The translations under genes and the position numbers were made by a program. From Pseudomonas sp. MPC6 (GTDB taxonomy: Bacteria > Pseudomonadota > Gammaproteobacteria > Pseudomonadales > Pseudomonadaceae): a stretch of 64,000 nt of DNA. The notes under the pieces were generated by a model, which saw only the letters and a list, made by a program, of their open reading frames with translations, did no database searches and was not told the origin of the DNA. Of the stretch, positions 9,180 to 17,620 are shown piece after piece; position 1 is the stretch's first letter, and each line of letters starts with the position of its first letter. The stretch covers positions 62,001 through 126,000 of the forward strand of contig NZ_CP034783.1 of NCBI RefSeq assembly GCF_006094435.1, read 5' to 3'.

Positions 9180-9425
9180 TCAGTTCTTTTTGATCATGCC
9201 GTAAATCACCAGCAATATCACGGCACCCACCAGCGCGCCCAGGAAGCCTGCGCCTTCGCCGGCCTGGTAGAAGCCCAGAGCCTGGCCGCCGTAAGTGGCC
9301 GCCAGCGAACCGCCGATACCGATCAGGATGGTCATGATCCAGCCCATGCTGTCATCGCCCGGTTTCAGAAACCGCGCCAGCAGGCCGACAATCAAGCCGA
9401 TAAAGATGGTTCCGATAATTCCCAT
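9180..9425 (-). CDS. GlsB/YeaQ/YmgE family small membrane protein
   Basis: 81 residues, almost entirely three hydrophobic helices with glycine-rich turns (MGIIGTIFIGLIVGLLARFL, GWIMTILIGIGGSLAATYGG, FLGALVGAVILLVIYGMI) and a KK C-terminus. This matches the transglycosylase-associated protein family (PF04226), small inner-membrane proteins often induced by stress. Biochemical function is unknown. An AGAGGG ribosome site precedes the ATG, and a hairpin (9456-9486) lies about 30 bases upstream of the start. Confidence 0.88.
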   Translation of the reverse strand: MGIIGTIFIGLIVGLLARFLKPGDDSMGWIMTILIGIGGSLAATYGGQALGFYQAGEGAGFLGALVGAVILLVIYGMIKKN

Positions 9426-9455
9426 GTCATTTCCCTCTGATTGAATTGGCTGTGT

Positions 9456-9486
9456 CCTGTCTCACCAAGAGTATTGGTGGGACAGG
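9456..9486. other. Near-perfect inverted repeat upstream of the YeaQ-like gene
   Basis: CCTGTCTCACCAA-GAGTA-TTGGTGGGACAGG forms a 13-base stem with one G-T pair. It lies between the purK 3' end and the next gene on the same strand. No T-run follows, so it may be a weak terminator, an mRNA-end structure or an operator. Confidence 0.45.
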
Positions 9487-9572
9487 ATACCTAGCGAAAG
9501 CCTAGTCAGACTTTGGCATCCTGCCATGAGAGAACGGCGGCCCCTGGATGGTTCCGCCGGCGCCACATGAAA

Positions 9573-10655
9573 CTATTCGGCGATGAGTGCTTCGACCTTG
9601 AGGATCTGCGCAGCCAGGGTCTCGCGGTCGGCGCAACGCAGGTTGGCGTGACCGACCTTGCGGCCGACCTTGTACGCCTTGCCATAGTGATGCAGATGGC
9701 AATCGGCGATGGCCAGGACTTTCTCGGTGTCCGGCACTTTGCCGATGAAGTTGAGCATCGCGCTCTCGCCGACCTTGGCTGTCGAACCCAGCGGCAGACC
9801 GGCAACGGCCCGCAGGTGGTTTTCGAACTGGCTGCACTCGGCGCCTTCGGTGGTCCAGTGCCCGGAGTTGTGCACCCGCGGGGCGATTTCGTTGGCCTTG
9901 AGGCCACCATCGACCTCGAAGAACTCGAACGCCATCACGCCGACGTAATTCAGCTGCTTGAGCACCCGGCTGGAGTAGTCTTCAGCCAGCGCTTGCAACG
10001 GGTGATCGGTGCTGGCCACGGACAGCTTGAGAATCCCGCTGTCGTGGGTGTTGTGCACCAGCGGATAGAACCGGGTTTCGCCATCGCGGGCACGCACGGC
10101 GATCAACGAGACTTCACCGGTGAACGGCACGAAGCCTTCCAGCAGGCAAGCCACACTGCCCAATTCCGCGAAAGTGCCGACCACATCGTCAGGTTTGCGC
10201 AAGACTTTCTGACCCTTGCCGTCATAACCCAGGGTGCGGGTTTTCAGCACGGCCGGCAGGCCGATGGCAGCCACGGCGGCGTCCAGGTCGGCTTGCGATT
10301 GAATGTCGGCGAACGCCGGGGTTGGAATGCCCAGGTCCTTGAACATGCTCTTCTCGAACCAGCGATCGCGAGCGATGCGCAGGGCTTCGGCGCTCGGGTA
10401 GACCGGGACGAATTGCGACAGGAAGGCTACGGTTTCGGCCGGGACGCTTTCAAATTCGAAGGTCACCAGATCGACTTCATCGGCCAGCTGACGCAGGTGG
10501 TCCTGGTCGCCGTAATCGGCGCGCAGGTGTTCGCCCAATGCAGCAGCGCAGGCATCCGGCGCCGGGTCCAGGAAAGCGAAGTTCATGCCCAGCGGAGTAC
10601 CCGCCAGCGCCAACATGCGGCCCAACTGGCCGCCACCGATTACACCGATCTTCAT
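9573..10655 (-). CDS. purK: N5-carboxyaminoimidazole ribonucleotide synthase PurK
   Basis: ATP-grasp enzyme of purine synthesis that makes N5-CAIR from AIR, bicarbonate and ATP; PurE then rearranges it to CAIR. 360 residues, the usual length. Seen are the N-terminal GVIGGGQLGRMLALAG nucleotide-fold motif, TRTLGYDGKGQ (ATP-grasp glycine loop), and FEFFEVDGGLKANEIAPRVHNSGHW (metal and substrate residues). I use ATG 10655 (MKIGVIGG), preceded by CTGAGG; a start three codons upstream is possible. It begins 11 bases after the purE stop, so the two form an operon. Confidence 0.97.
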   Translation of the reverse strand: MKIGVIGGGQLGRMLALAGTPLGMNFAFLDPAPDACAAALGEHLRADYGDQDHLRQLADEVDLVTFEFESVPAETVAFLSQFVPVYPSAEALRIARDRWFEKSMFKDLGIPTPAFADIQSQADLDAAVAAIGLPAVLKTRTLGYDGKGQKVLRKPDDVVGTFAELGSVACLLEGFVPFTGEVSLIAVRARDGETRFYPLVHNTHDSGILKLSVASTDHPLQALAEDYSSRVLKQLNYVGVMAFEFFEVDGGLKANEIAPRVHNSGHWTTEGAECSQFENHLRAVAGLPLGSTAKVGESAMLNFIGKVPDTEKVLAIADCHLHHYGKAYKVGRKVGHANLRCADRETLAAQILKVEALIAE

Positions 10656-10666
10656 CGTCAACAACC

Positions 10667-11158
10667 TCAGGCGATGCGTGGGTCTGGATTTTCCAGGACG
10701 CTGTCTGTCTGCTCAGCACGGAAAGTTTTCAGCACCGCGTGAAACTGCGGGTGCTTGGCGCCCAGGATGCTCGCCGAGAGCAGGGCGGCGTTGATTGCGC
10801 CGGCCTTGCCGATGGCCAGGGTCGCGACCGGAATGCCCGCTGGCATCTGCACGATAGACAGCAGCGAGTCGACGCCCGACAGCATTGAAGACTGCACCGG
10901 CACGCCCAGTACCGGCAGGTGGGTCTTGGCCGCACACATGCCTGGCAAGTGGGCCGCGCCACCGGCACCGGCGATAATCACCTCGATGCCCCGCGCCTCG
11001 GCCTCTTCGGCGTACTGGAACAGCAGGTCCGGGGTGCGGTGGGCAGAGACCACTTTCACCTCGTAGGGGATGCCGAGCTTTTCCAGCATATCGGCGGTGT
11101 GGCTAAGGGTGGACCAATCGGACTTGGAGCCCATGATCACGCCAACCAGTGCGCTCAT
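10667..11158 (-). CDS. purE: N5-carboxyaminoimidazole ribonucleotide mutase PurE
   Basis: 163 residues, full length for class I PurE. Seen are [14 protein letters not shown] (phosphate-binding loop), [11 protein letters not shown] with the catalytic His, and [15 protein letters not shown] and [29 protein letters not shown] segments of the octameric active site (conserved short motifs [10 protein letters not shown] and QMPAGIPV). It is the first gene of the purE-purK operon. Its leader of about 110 bases contains a terminator-like hairpin with a T-run before the start codon, which suggests regulation by transcription attenuation. Confidence 0.97.
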   Translation of the reverse strand: MSALVGVIMGSKSDWSTLSHTADMLEKLGIPYEVKVVSAHRTPDLLFQYAEEAEARGIEVIIAGAGGAAHLPGMCAAKTHLPVLGVPVQSSMLSGVDSLLSIVQMPAGIPVATLAIGKAGAINAALLSASILGAKHPQFHAVLKTFRAEQTDSVLENPDPRIA

Positions 11159-11196
11159 CGTCGTGCCTCTTCTCTCTGGGCGCCCGCAGGCGCGTC

Positions 11197-11234
11197 AAAA
11201 AACAACAAGCCACGCGGGAGATCCGGCGTGGCTT
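11197..11234 (-). terminator. Terminator-like hairpin in the purE leader (possible attenuator)
   Basis: On the minus strand AAGCCACGC-(10 bases)-GCGTGGCTT is followed by GTTGTTTTTTG, a textbook intrinsic terminator pointing toward purE and ending about 40 bases before its ATG. A second GC hairpin (GGGCGCCCGCAGGCGC, about 11179-11194) lies between it and the ribosome site, and GGCC-rich pairing segments lie upstream. It could instead end LysR transcription, but a TATACT element lies between the LysR stop and this hairpin. Confidence 0.7.
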
Positions 11235-11278
11235 GAGTGTACGAATTAAGGCCGGGCGAACCGGCCGAAGGCCGCGCA

Positions 11279-11284
11279 GTATAC
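11279..11284 (-). promoter_or_regulatory. Probable -10 element of the purEK promoter
   Basis: The minus strand reads TATACT, five of six matches to TATAAT. It lies about 120 bases before purE and upstream of the leader terminator. No strong -35 is visible; CTGTTT (11300-11305) is the best candidate, with a short spacer. Confidence 0.4.
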
Positions 11285-11401
11285 CGTAATGAGGCAGATA
11301 AACAGCCCCCGAATCGACCATCTGTCATAGCGCACAAAGTCCCGGTTTATTGACTTGAAGGTCAATCCATTACACCGCTCCCACAGGGTTAGTCGATATG
11401 C

Positions 11402-12310
11402 TCAAGTACCCTGCGCTGCGCCGCCTTCCAGCTTGCGCCACAACAACCGCACATTCGCCTTGCGCACCAGCGCACATCGATACAGGCGAATCTCCAGCGG
11501 CACATGCCATTGCGGGCCGCCGCAGACCACCAGCTCACCGCGCGCCAGTTCGGCGCGTACGCTGAGCTGCGGCACCCAGGCGATGCCCAGCCCCTCCAGC
11601 GCCATGCTTTTCAAGCTATCGGCCATGGCCGTCTCATAGATGGTGGTGAAACGCAGCGCGCGCTGACGCAGCAGCAAATTCACCGAACGCCCAAGAAATG
11701 CACCGGCGCTGTAGGCGAGCAGCGGCACACTGCCGTCGCCTTCCAGATCAAACAGCGGTTGGCCCTCGGCGTCAGCCGCACAAACCGGCAACATTTCGGT
11801 ATTACCCAGATGCAGCGACGGGAAAATTTCCGGATCCATCTGCATGGCAGCGTCCGGGTCATAGAACGCCAGCATCAAGTCACAGCCTCCTTCACGCAGG
11901 GCGTGCACCGCGTCACCCACGTTGGTCGCCACCAGCCGCGTGGCAATGTTCAAGCCCTCGTTGCGCAGCTGCGCAATCCACCGCGGGAAAAATCCCAGCG
12001 CCAGCGAGTGGGCGGCAGCGACTTGCATCACCTCGCCCTGCCCACCTTCCAGGTGATGGAGATGGCGCAGCACTTCGCCGAGCTGTTCGACCACGGTCCG
12101 CGCGGTCACCAGAAATAATTGCCCCGCCGCTGTCAGTTCGACCGGCGTGCGCGAGCGGTTGACCAACGTCAGACCCAGCGCGGCTTCCAGGCTGCGGATT
12201 CGCCGGCTGAAAGCCGGCTGGGTCACGAAACGCCGTTCGGCAGCCTGGGAGAAGCTGCGGGTGGCGGCCAGGGCACTGAAGTCCTCAAGCCATTTACTTT
12301 CCAGATTCAT
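11402..12310 (-). CDS. LysR-family transcriptional regulator, divergent from aspA
   Basis: 302 residues with an N-terminal winged helix-turn-helix (LEDFSALAATRSFSQAAERR... QPAFSRRIRSLE, about 5-65) and a C-terminal effector-binding domain. I chose ATG 12310 (MNLESKWLED), preceded by GGGAGG; a start eight codons upstream exists. It is transcribed away from aspA, and the shared region has two N7-spaced inverted repeats fitting LysR sites. The likely role is control of aspA (ammonia, aspartate or fumarate metabolism) and of itself. The effector is not known. Confidence 0.9.
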   Translation of the reverse strand: MNLESKWLEDFSALAATRSFSQAAERRFVTQPAFSRRIRSLEAALGLTLVNRSRTPVELTAAGQLFLVTARTVVEQLGEVLRHLHHLEGGQGEVMQVAAAHSLALGFFPRWIAQLRNEGLNIATRLVATNVGDAVHALREGGCDLMLAFYDPDAAMQMDPEIFPSLHLGNTEMLPVCAADAEGQPLFDLEGDGSVPLLAYSAGAFLGRSVNLLLRQRALRFTTIYETAMADSLKSMALEGLGIAWVPQLSVRAELARGELVVCGGPQWHVPLEIRLYRCALVRKANVRLLWRKLEGGAAQGT

Positions 12311-12377
12311 CACGTCCTCCCGGACACGCACCAAAATAGATCACACGCTCGCCGCAGACACGGCGTCACACCGACAT

Positions 12378-12428
12378 TATGCCGAATATGCATAGGCCAG
12401 TGTTTAACAGCATTGGCCCAAAATGCTG
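12378..12428. promoter_or_regulatory. Two inverted repeats with 7-base spacers in the LysR-aspA region
   Basis: TATGC-N7-GCATA (12378-12394) and CAGCATT-N7-AATGCTG (12408-12428) are perfect inverted repeats. They lie 30 bases apart, between the divergent LysR and aspA starts. The shape fits LysR-type recognition and activation sites. Confidence 0.5.
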
Positions 12429-12490
12429 CACAAGCCTAGCATTTGCAGTGTTCCGGCACAGCCCGGGTCCATATCGAGATGATTTCTATC

Positions 12491-13915
12491 ATGTCCTCCG
12501 CTGCATCTTTCCGCACAGAAAAAGACCTGCTTGGCGTACTCGAAGTACCTGCTCAAGCGTATTACGGCATCCAGACCCTGCGAGCGGTGAACAACTTCCG
12601 CCTCTCCGGCGTTCCGATTTCGCATTACCCGAAGCTGGTTGTTGGCCTGGCAATGGTCAAACAGGCTGCCGCTGACGCCAACCGCGAGCTGGGTCATCTG
12701 AGCGAAGCCAAGCACGCTGCCATCAGCGAAGCCTGTGCCCGATTGATCCGCGGCGATTTCCACGAAGAGTTCGTGGTGGACATGATTCAAGGCGGCGCTG
12801 GCACTTCGACCAACATGAATGCCAACGAAGTGATCGCCAACATTGCGCTGGAGGCCATGGGTCACCAGAAAGGCGAATACCAATACCTGCACCCGAACAA
12901 CGACGTGAACATGGCGCAGTCGACCAACGACGCCTACCCGACTGCCATCCGTCTGGGTCTACTGTTGGGTCACGACGCGCTGCTGGCCAGCCTCGACAGC
13001 CTGATCCAGGCGTTCGCCGCCAAGGGTCAAGAGTTCAGCCACGTTCTGAAGATGGGTCGTACCCAGCTGCAAGACGCCGTACCGATGACCCTGGGGCAAG
13101 AATTCCGCGCCTTCGCCACCACGTTGGGCGAAGACCTGGCACGCCTGAAGACTTTGGCACCTGAACTGCTGACCGAAGTGAACCTCGGCGGCACCGCGAT
13201 CGGCACCGGCATCAACGCCGACCCGCGTTACCAGCACCTGGCCGTGCAACGCCTGGCACTGATCAGCGGTCAACCGCTGGTTCCGGCCGCCGACCTGATC
13301 GAAGCCACCTCCGACATGGGCGCCTTCGTGCTGTTCTCCGGCATGCTCAAGCGCACCGCGGTCAAGCTGTCGAAGATCTGCAACGACCTGCGCCTGCTGT
13401 CCAGCGGCCCTCGCACCGGCATCAACGAAATCAACCTGCCGGCGCGTCAGCCAGGCAGCTCGATCATGCCAGGCAAGGTCAACCCGGTTATCCCGGAAGC
13501 CGTCAACCAGGTGGCGTTCCAGATCATCGGCAACGACCTCGCGCTGACCATCGCGGCCGAAGGCGGCCAGCTGCAACTGAACGTGATGGAGCCGCTGATC
13601 GCGTTCAAGATCTTCGACTCGATCCGTCTGCTGCAACGCGCCATGGACATGCTGCGCGAGCACTGCATTGTCGGCATCACTGCCAACGAAGAGCGTTGCC
13701 GCGAACTGGTCGAACACTCGATCGGCCTGGTCACCGCACTGAACCCCTACATCGGCTATGAAAACGCCACCCGCATCGCCCGTATCGCCCTCGAAAGCGG
13801 CCGCGGCGTGCTGGAACTGGTGCGCGAAGAAGGCTTGCTCGACGACGAAATGCTCGCCGACATCCTGCGCCCGGAAAACATGATTGCTCCGCGTCTGGTG
13901 CCTCTGAAGGCATAA
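12491..13915 (+). CDS. aspA: Aspartate ammonia-lyase (aspartase) AspA
   Basis: Deaminates L-aspartate to fumarate and ammonia in the cytoplasm. 474 residues from ATG 12491 (MSSAASFRTEKD). The fumarase/aspartase superfamily signature GSSIMPGKVNPV is at about 322-333, and GAGTSTNMNANEVIAN and TSDMGAFVLFSG blocks of the tetrameric active site are present. An in-frame ATG four codons upstream (12479) is possible. A strong intrinsic terminator follows. The next gene on the strand is an asparaginase that produces aspartate, so the pair can turn asparagine into fumarate. Confidence 0.96.
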   Translation: MSSAASFRTEKDLLGVLEVPAQAYYGIQTLRAVNNFRLSGVPISHYPKLVVGLAMVKQAAADANRELGHLSEAKHAAISEACARLIRGDFHEEFVVDMIQGGAGTSTNMNANEVIANIALEAMGHQKGEYQYLHPNNDVNMAQSTNDAYPTAIRLGLLLGHDALLASLDSLIQAFAAKGQEFSHVLKMGRTQLQDAVPMTLGQEFRAFATTLGEDLARLKTLAPELLTEVNLGGTAIGTGINADPRYQHLAVQRLALISGQPLVPAADLIEATSDMGAFVLFSGMLKRTAVKLSKICNDLRLLSSGPRTGINEINLPARQPGSSIMPGKVNPVIPEAVNQVAFQIIGNDLALTIAAEGGQLQLNVMEPLIAFKIFDSIRLLQRAMDMLREHCIVGITANEERCRELVEHSIGLVTALNPYIGYENATRIARIALESGRGVLELVREEGLLDDEMLADILRPENMIAPRLVPLKA

Positions 13916-13987
13916 CCGAACGCCCGGCTCTTCTCATCAAGAGCCACGCTCACCAGGTCGAGGGACTAGACACCTCTCACCTTTTGA

Positions 13988-14022
13988 GGGCTTGGGGATT
14001 TAATCCCCAGGCCCTTTTTTTT
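13988..14022 (+). terminator. Intrinsic terminator after aspA
   Basis: GGGCTTGGGGATT-AATCCCCAGGCCC pairs into a strong stem and is followed by eight T residues. It is about 70 bases after the aspA stop. Confidence 0.93.
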
Positions 14023-14043
14023 GGATTTGTGGTGCTTGGGCTG

Positions 14044-14120
14044 GCCCCTTCGCTGGCAAGCCAGCGCCTACACAGGCAACCCGGTCCCCTGTAGGAGCTG
14101 GCTTGCCAGCGAAGAGGCCC
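14044..14120. repeat. REPIN between aspA and the asparaginase gene
   Basis: Inverted pair based on CTTCGCTGGCAAGCCAGC and CTGTAGGAGCTGGCTTGCC, placed just after the aspA terminator. The gap 13916-14253 (338 bases) holds only the terminator, this REPIN and a short spacer. Confidence 0.85.
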
Positions 14121-14253
14121 TCAAGTTCAGCCCAAACCCTACAAAGCACCTCCGTTTCAACGCCTGCACAACAACCGCGTACGCCCAACGTGACACCAGG
14201 TGCCGTCAGCGTCATGCTCACCCGCATGCTGTCATCGCTCTCGGAGAACCCTC

Positions 14254-15258
14254 ATGAATTCCTCGAATTATCCCGCAGCCCGGCACGTCATGGTGCTCTA
14301 CACCGGCGGCACCATCGGTATGCAAGCCAGTGCCCACGGCCTGGCCCCGGCGTCCGGTTTCGAAGCGCGGATGCGCGAGTACCTCTCCAGCCAGCCTGAG
14401 CGGGTAGTGCCGCAATGGCGCTTTCGCGAGATGTCACCGCTGATCGACAGCGCCAACATGAGCCCGGCTTACTGGCAGCAACTGCGCGAAGCGGTGGTCG
14501 ACGCTGTTGATGGACAAGGCTGCGACAGCGTACTGATCCTGCATGGCACCGACACGTTGGCCTACAGCGCTGCCGCCATGAGTTTTCAGTTGCTCGGACT
14601 GCACGCCCGCGTAGTCTTCACCGGCTCGATGCTGCCGGCTGGCGTGATCGACAGCGATGCCTGGGAAAACCTCAGCGGGGCACTGGTTGCTTTGGGCCAG
14701 GGCCTGGCACCGGGCGTTCATCTGTACTTCCACGGCGAACTGCTGGACCCGACCCATTGCGCGAAGGTTCGCAGTTTCGGTCGTCATCCCTTCAAGCGAC
14801 TTGAGCGTCAGGGCGGCGGTGTGAAGGCGACATCCCTGCCAGCACAGCTGAATTACAACCAGAGCAAGCAATTGGCGAAAGTCGCCGTATTGCCGCTGTT
14901 CCCCGGCATTGGCGCCGAGCAGCTGGATGGCGTTCTGAATAGCGGCATTCAGGGTTTGGTGCTGGAGTGCTATGGCAGCGGTACCGGGCCAAGCGACAAC
15001 CCAGCGTTTCTTGCCAGCCTGGAACGGGCGCGGGACAAAGGGGTGGTGGTGATCGCGGTAACGCAATGCCATGAAGGTGGCGTCGAGCTGGATGTTTATG
15101 AGGCCGGCAGCCGATTGCGTGGCGTTGGCGTGCTGTCGGGTGGCGGCATGACCCGTGAAGCCGCGTTCGGCAAATTGCACGGATTGCTGGGTGCCGGACT
15201 CGACACCGCAGAAGTACGGCGCCTGGTCGAACTCGACCTGTGCGGCGAGCTCGGCTGA
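14254..15258 (+). CDS. ansA: L-asparaginase, cytoplasmic type
   Basis: Hydrolyses asparagine to aspartate and ammonia. 334 residues with no signal peptide. The first catalytic Thr lies in YTGGTIG (about 15-21), the second Thr-Asp pair in LHGTDTLAY (about 94-102), and FTGSMLPAG is the usual core strand. The ATG at 14254 (MNSSNYPAARHV) follows CGGAGAACCCTC; an earlier in-frame start would add 18 low-complexity residues and lacks a ribosome site. Placement after aspA suggests a joint asparagine to aspartate to fumarate route, although a terminator and REPIN separate the genes. Confidence 0.92.
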   Translation: MNSSNYPAARHVMVLYTGGTIGMQASAHGLAPASGFEARMREYLSSQPERVVPQWRFREMSPLIDSANMSPAYWQQLREAVVDAVDGQGCDSVLILHGTDTLAYSAAAMSFQLLGLHARVVFTGSMLPAGVIDSDAWENLSGALVALGQGLAPGVHLYFHGELLDPTHCAKVRSFGRHPFKRLERQGGGVKATSLPAQLNYNQSKQLAKVAVLPLFPGIGAEQLDGVLNSGIQGLVLECYGSGTGPSDNPAFLASLERARDKGVVVIAVTQCHEGGVELDVYEAGSRLRGVGVLSGGGMTREAAFGKLHGLLGAGLDTAEVRRLVELDLCGELG

Positions 15259-15269
15259 CACACCCCCCC

Positions 15270-15362
15270 CTGTAGGAGCTGGCTTGCCAGCGAAGAGGCC
15301 ATCACTTCCAACATTGATGTCGCCTGACACGCCGCCTTCGCTGGCAAGCCAGCTCCTACAGG
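15270..15362. repeat. REPIN after the asparaginase gene
   Basis: Inverted pair of CTGTAGGAGCTGGCTTGCCA copies around a spacer of about 40 bases containing AACATTGATGTCG. Same REP subtype as at 14044. Confidence 0.88.
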
Positions 15363-15422
15363 TGCTCGTCATTGGGCATGTAACTTGCTGCGCTCCAGCC
15401 ATCCCAAGGCTGGAAGCCACCC

Positions 15423-16415
15423 ATGCTCCACTCCCACCTCACCACCCTCAACGCCGTGTCCCTGGTGCTCAACGCCTTTAAGGCCGACGGATTGTCCAGC
15501 GAGGCGCTACTGGCGGGCAGCGGCATCAGCCCCGCGGATCTGAACCGCGCGGACACCCGCATCACCACCAACCAGGAAATGCAGGTTTGCGCCAACGCCG
15601 TCGCGCTCAAGCGTGACATCGGCCTGGAACTGGGCCGGCGAATGCACGTTTCTTCCTACGGCATGCTGGGCTATGCCCTGCTCACCAGTGCCACCTTCGG
15701 TGACGCATTACGTCTGGCGATACGTTATCCGGCGCTATTGGGAACACTTTTCGAGTTGAGCCTCGAGGGCGACGGCGAACGTATCTGGTTCGTGGCCGCC
15801 GACTACAGAGAAAATCCGGCGCTGGCCGTATTCAACGCCGAGTTCTGCCTGGTGTCGTTGAAAATCATCTGCGACGACCTGCTCGGCCATCCGCTGCCAT
15901 TGCTGGCTGCCCGCTTCGAACATGTCGCGCCCGACTATGAAGCCAGCTACGCCGAACACTTCAACTGTCCGCTGCGCTTCGAGGCCCGGGATAATGCCTT
16001 CGCTTTCGACAATCGCTGGCTCGACCAGCCCCTGCCGCTTGCCGATGTCATCACCCATCAGGCCATGGCCGAACGCTGCCGCAAACAGAACACCGAGTTC
16101 ACTGGACGCCAGGCCTGGCTGGGACGGATTCGGCAGCTGCTTCGGGCGCAACTGCACGCGGCACCGGGGCTGGAGGGGTTGGCCGAGCAGATGAACTGTT
16201 CGACGCGCACGTTGCGTCGGCATCTGAAGGACCTTGGGTGCAGTTATCAGGAGTTGCTGGATGAATTGAGATTCGAACAAGCCAAGCTGATGCTGTGTGA
16301 AGACCAGATGCCGATCTACCAGATCGCCGAGGCGCTGGGCTTCAGCGAGACCGCGAGCTTTCGTCATGCGTTTGTGCGCTGGAGCGGCGTGGCGCCCAGC
16401 CAGTTTCGACCTTGA
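15423..16415 (+). CDS. AraC-family transcriptional regulator
   Basis: 330 residues. The N-terminal two thirds resembles the Arabinose_bd ligand domain (PF12625) found in the OruR/ArgR-like group; the C-terminus carries two helix-turn-helix units (LAEQMNCSTRTLRRHLKD, about 255-275, and IYQIAEALGFSETASFRHAF, about 296-318). The ATG follows AAGGCTGGAAG. It is followed 160 bases later by an acetylpolyamine deacetylase and a polyamine-binding protein on the same strand, so control of polyamine or amino-acid use is a reasonable guess. The ligand is unknown. Confidence 0.9.
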   Translation: MLHSHLTTLNAVSLVLNAFKADGLSSEALLAGSGISPADLNRADTRITTNQEMQVCANAVALKRDIGLELGRRMHVSSYGMLGYALLTSATFGDALRLAIRYPALLGTLFELSLEGDGERIWFVAADYRENPALAVFNAEFCLVSLKIICDDLLGHPLPLLAARFEHVAPDYEASYAEHFNCPLRFEARDNAFAFDNRWLDQPLPLADVITHQAMAERCRKQNTEFTGRQAWLGRIRQLLRAQLHAAPGLEGLAEQMNCSTRTLRRHLKDLGCSYQELLDELRFEQAKLMLCEDQMPIYQIAEALGFSETASFRHAFVRWSGVAPSQFRP

Positions 16416-16576
16416 ATCATTCGTTGCCTGAAATACCGCTATTGCGTCAATAAGGGGCGAATTTCGGTCAAACCTTTTGGCCATATCGATCCCCTTTTGG
16501 CCTTTCCTGCCGTTCTCCCAAACGCCGCGCCCCGCAAGACTGTGTTCAACCTAATCAGCCTGCGGAGAACAAGAAA

Positions 16577-17608
16577 ATGCTGACGATCTACTCGGACGAT
16601 CACCATCTGCACCACGGCCGTTGTGAATTGATGGACGGGCAATTGATGCCCTGCTTCGAAATGCCTTCCCGTGCCGACCACGTTCTACAGCGCGTGCGAA
16701 ACCGCGACCTCGGTTCGGTGGACGCGCCGCAGGATTTTGGCCTGGGGCCGATCCAGCGCATTCACGACCGCGACTACCTCGACTTCTTCAAAGGCGCCTG
16801 GGCGCGTTGGACCGAGTTCAATACCGACGGTGACTTGCTGCCCTACACCTGGCCGGCCCGCACGCTGCGCCGGATCAAACCCACCAGCCTGCACGGCCAG
16901 CTCGGCTATTACAGCTTCGACGGCGGCGCACCAATCACCGCCGGCACCTGGCAAGCGGCGTACAGTGCGGCGCAAGTGGCGCTGACTGCCCAAGCCGCCA
17001 TCCAGCGCGGCGCCCGCAGTGCCTTTGCCTTGTGCCGCCCGCCGGGACACCATGCCGCCAGCGACTTGATGGGCGGTTATTGCTACCTCAACAACGCCGC
17101 CATCGCCGCCCAGGCCTTCCTCGATCAGGGCCACAAAAAGGTCGCGATCCTCGACGTCGATTACCACCACGGCAACGGCACTCAATCGATCTTCTACGAA
17201 CGCAGCGACGTGCTGTTCACCTCGATCCACGGCCATCCAGAAGCCGAATTCCCGTTCTTCCTCGGCTACGAAGATGAGCTCGGTGAAGGCCCCGGCGAAG
17301 GCTTCAACTTCAACTACCCTTTGCCCGCCGGCTCGGGCTGGGACACCTGGAGCGCTGCGCTGGAGCAAGCCTGCAAAGAGATTGAAAAGTACGACGCCGA
17401 CATCATCGTCGTGTCCCTGGGCGTCGACACCTTCAAGGACGACCCTATTTCCCAGTTCAAGCTCGACAGCCCGGATTACCTGGCGATGGGCGAGCGCATC
17501 GCACGCCTCGGCAAGTCGACATTGTTCGTGATGGAAGGCGGTTATGCGGTAGAGGAAATCGGCATCAACGCCGTGAACGTTCTCGAAGGTTTTGAAAGCG
17601 CTCAATGA
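16577..17608 (+). CDS. aphA: Acetylpolyamine amidohydrolase (histone-deacetylase fold)
   Basis: Zn-dependent deacetylase expected to remove the acetyl group from acetylputrescine or acetylcadaverine. 343 residues. Seen are LCRPPGHHA (catalytic His pair, about 158-159), DVDYHHGNGTQS with metal-binding Asp and His (about 193-204), GVDTFKDDP with a second metal Asp, and EGGYAVEE with the transition-state Tyr near 323. The N-terminal LHHGRCEL and the dimer-loop segment are typical of bacterial polyamine deacetylases. RBS GCGGAGAAC. The substrate-binding protein gene starts 12 bases after its stop, so the two are co-transcribed. Confidence 0.93.
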   Translation: MLTIYSDDHHLHHGRCELMDGQLMPCFEMPSRADHVLQRVRNRDLGSVDAPQDFGLGPIQRIHDRDYLDFFKGAWARWTEFNTDGDLLPYTWPARTLRRIKPTSLHGQLGYYSFDGGAPITAGTWQAAYSAAQVALTAQAAIQRGARSAFALCRPPGHHAASDLMGGYCYLNNAAIAAQAFLDQGHKKVAILDVDYHHGNGTQSIFYERSDVLFTSIHGHPEAEFPFFLGYEDELGEGPGEGFNFNYPLPAGSGWDTWSAALEQACKEIEKYDADIIVVSLGVDTFKDDPISQFKLDSPDYLAMGERIARLGKSTLFVMEGGYAVEEIGINAVNVLEGFESAQ

Positions 17609-17620
17609 GGAATTGAAACA

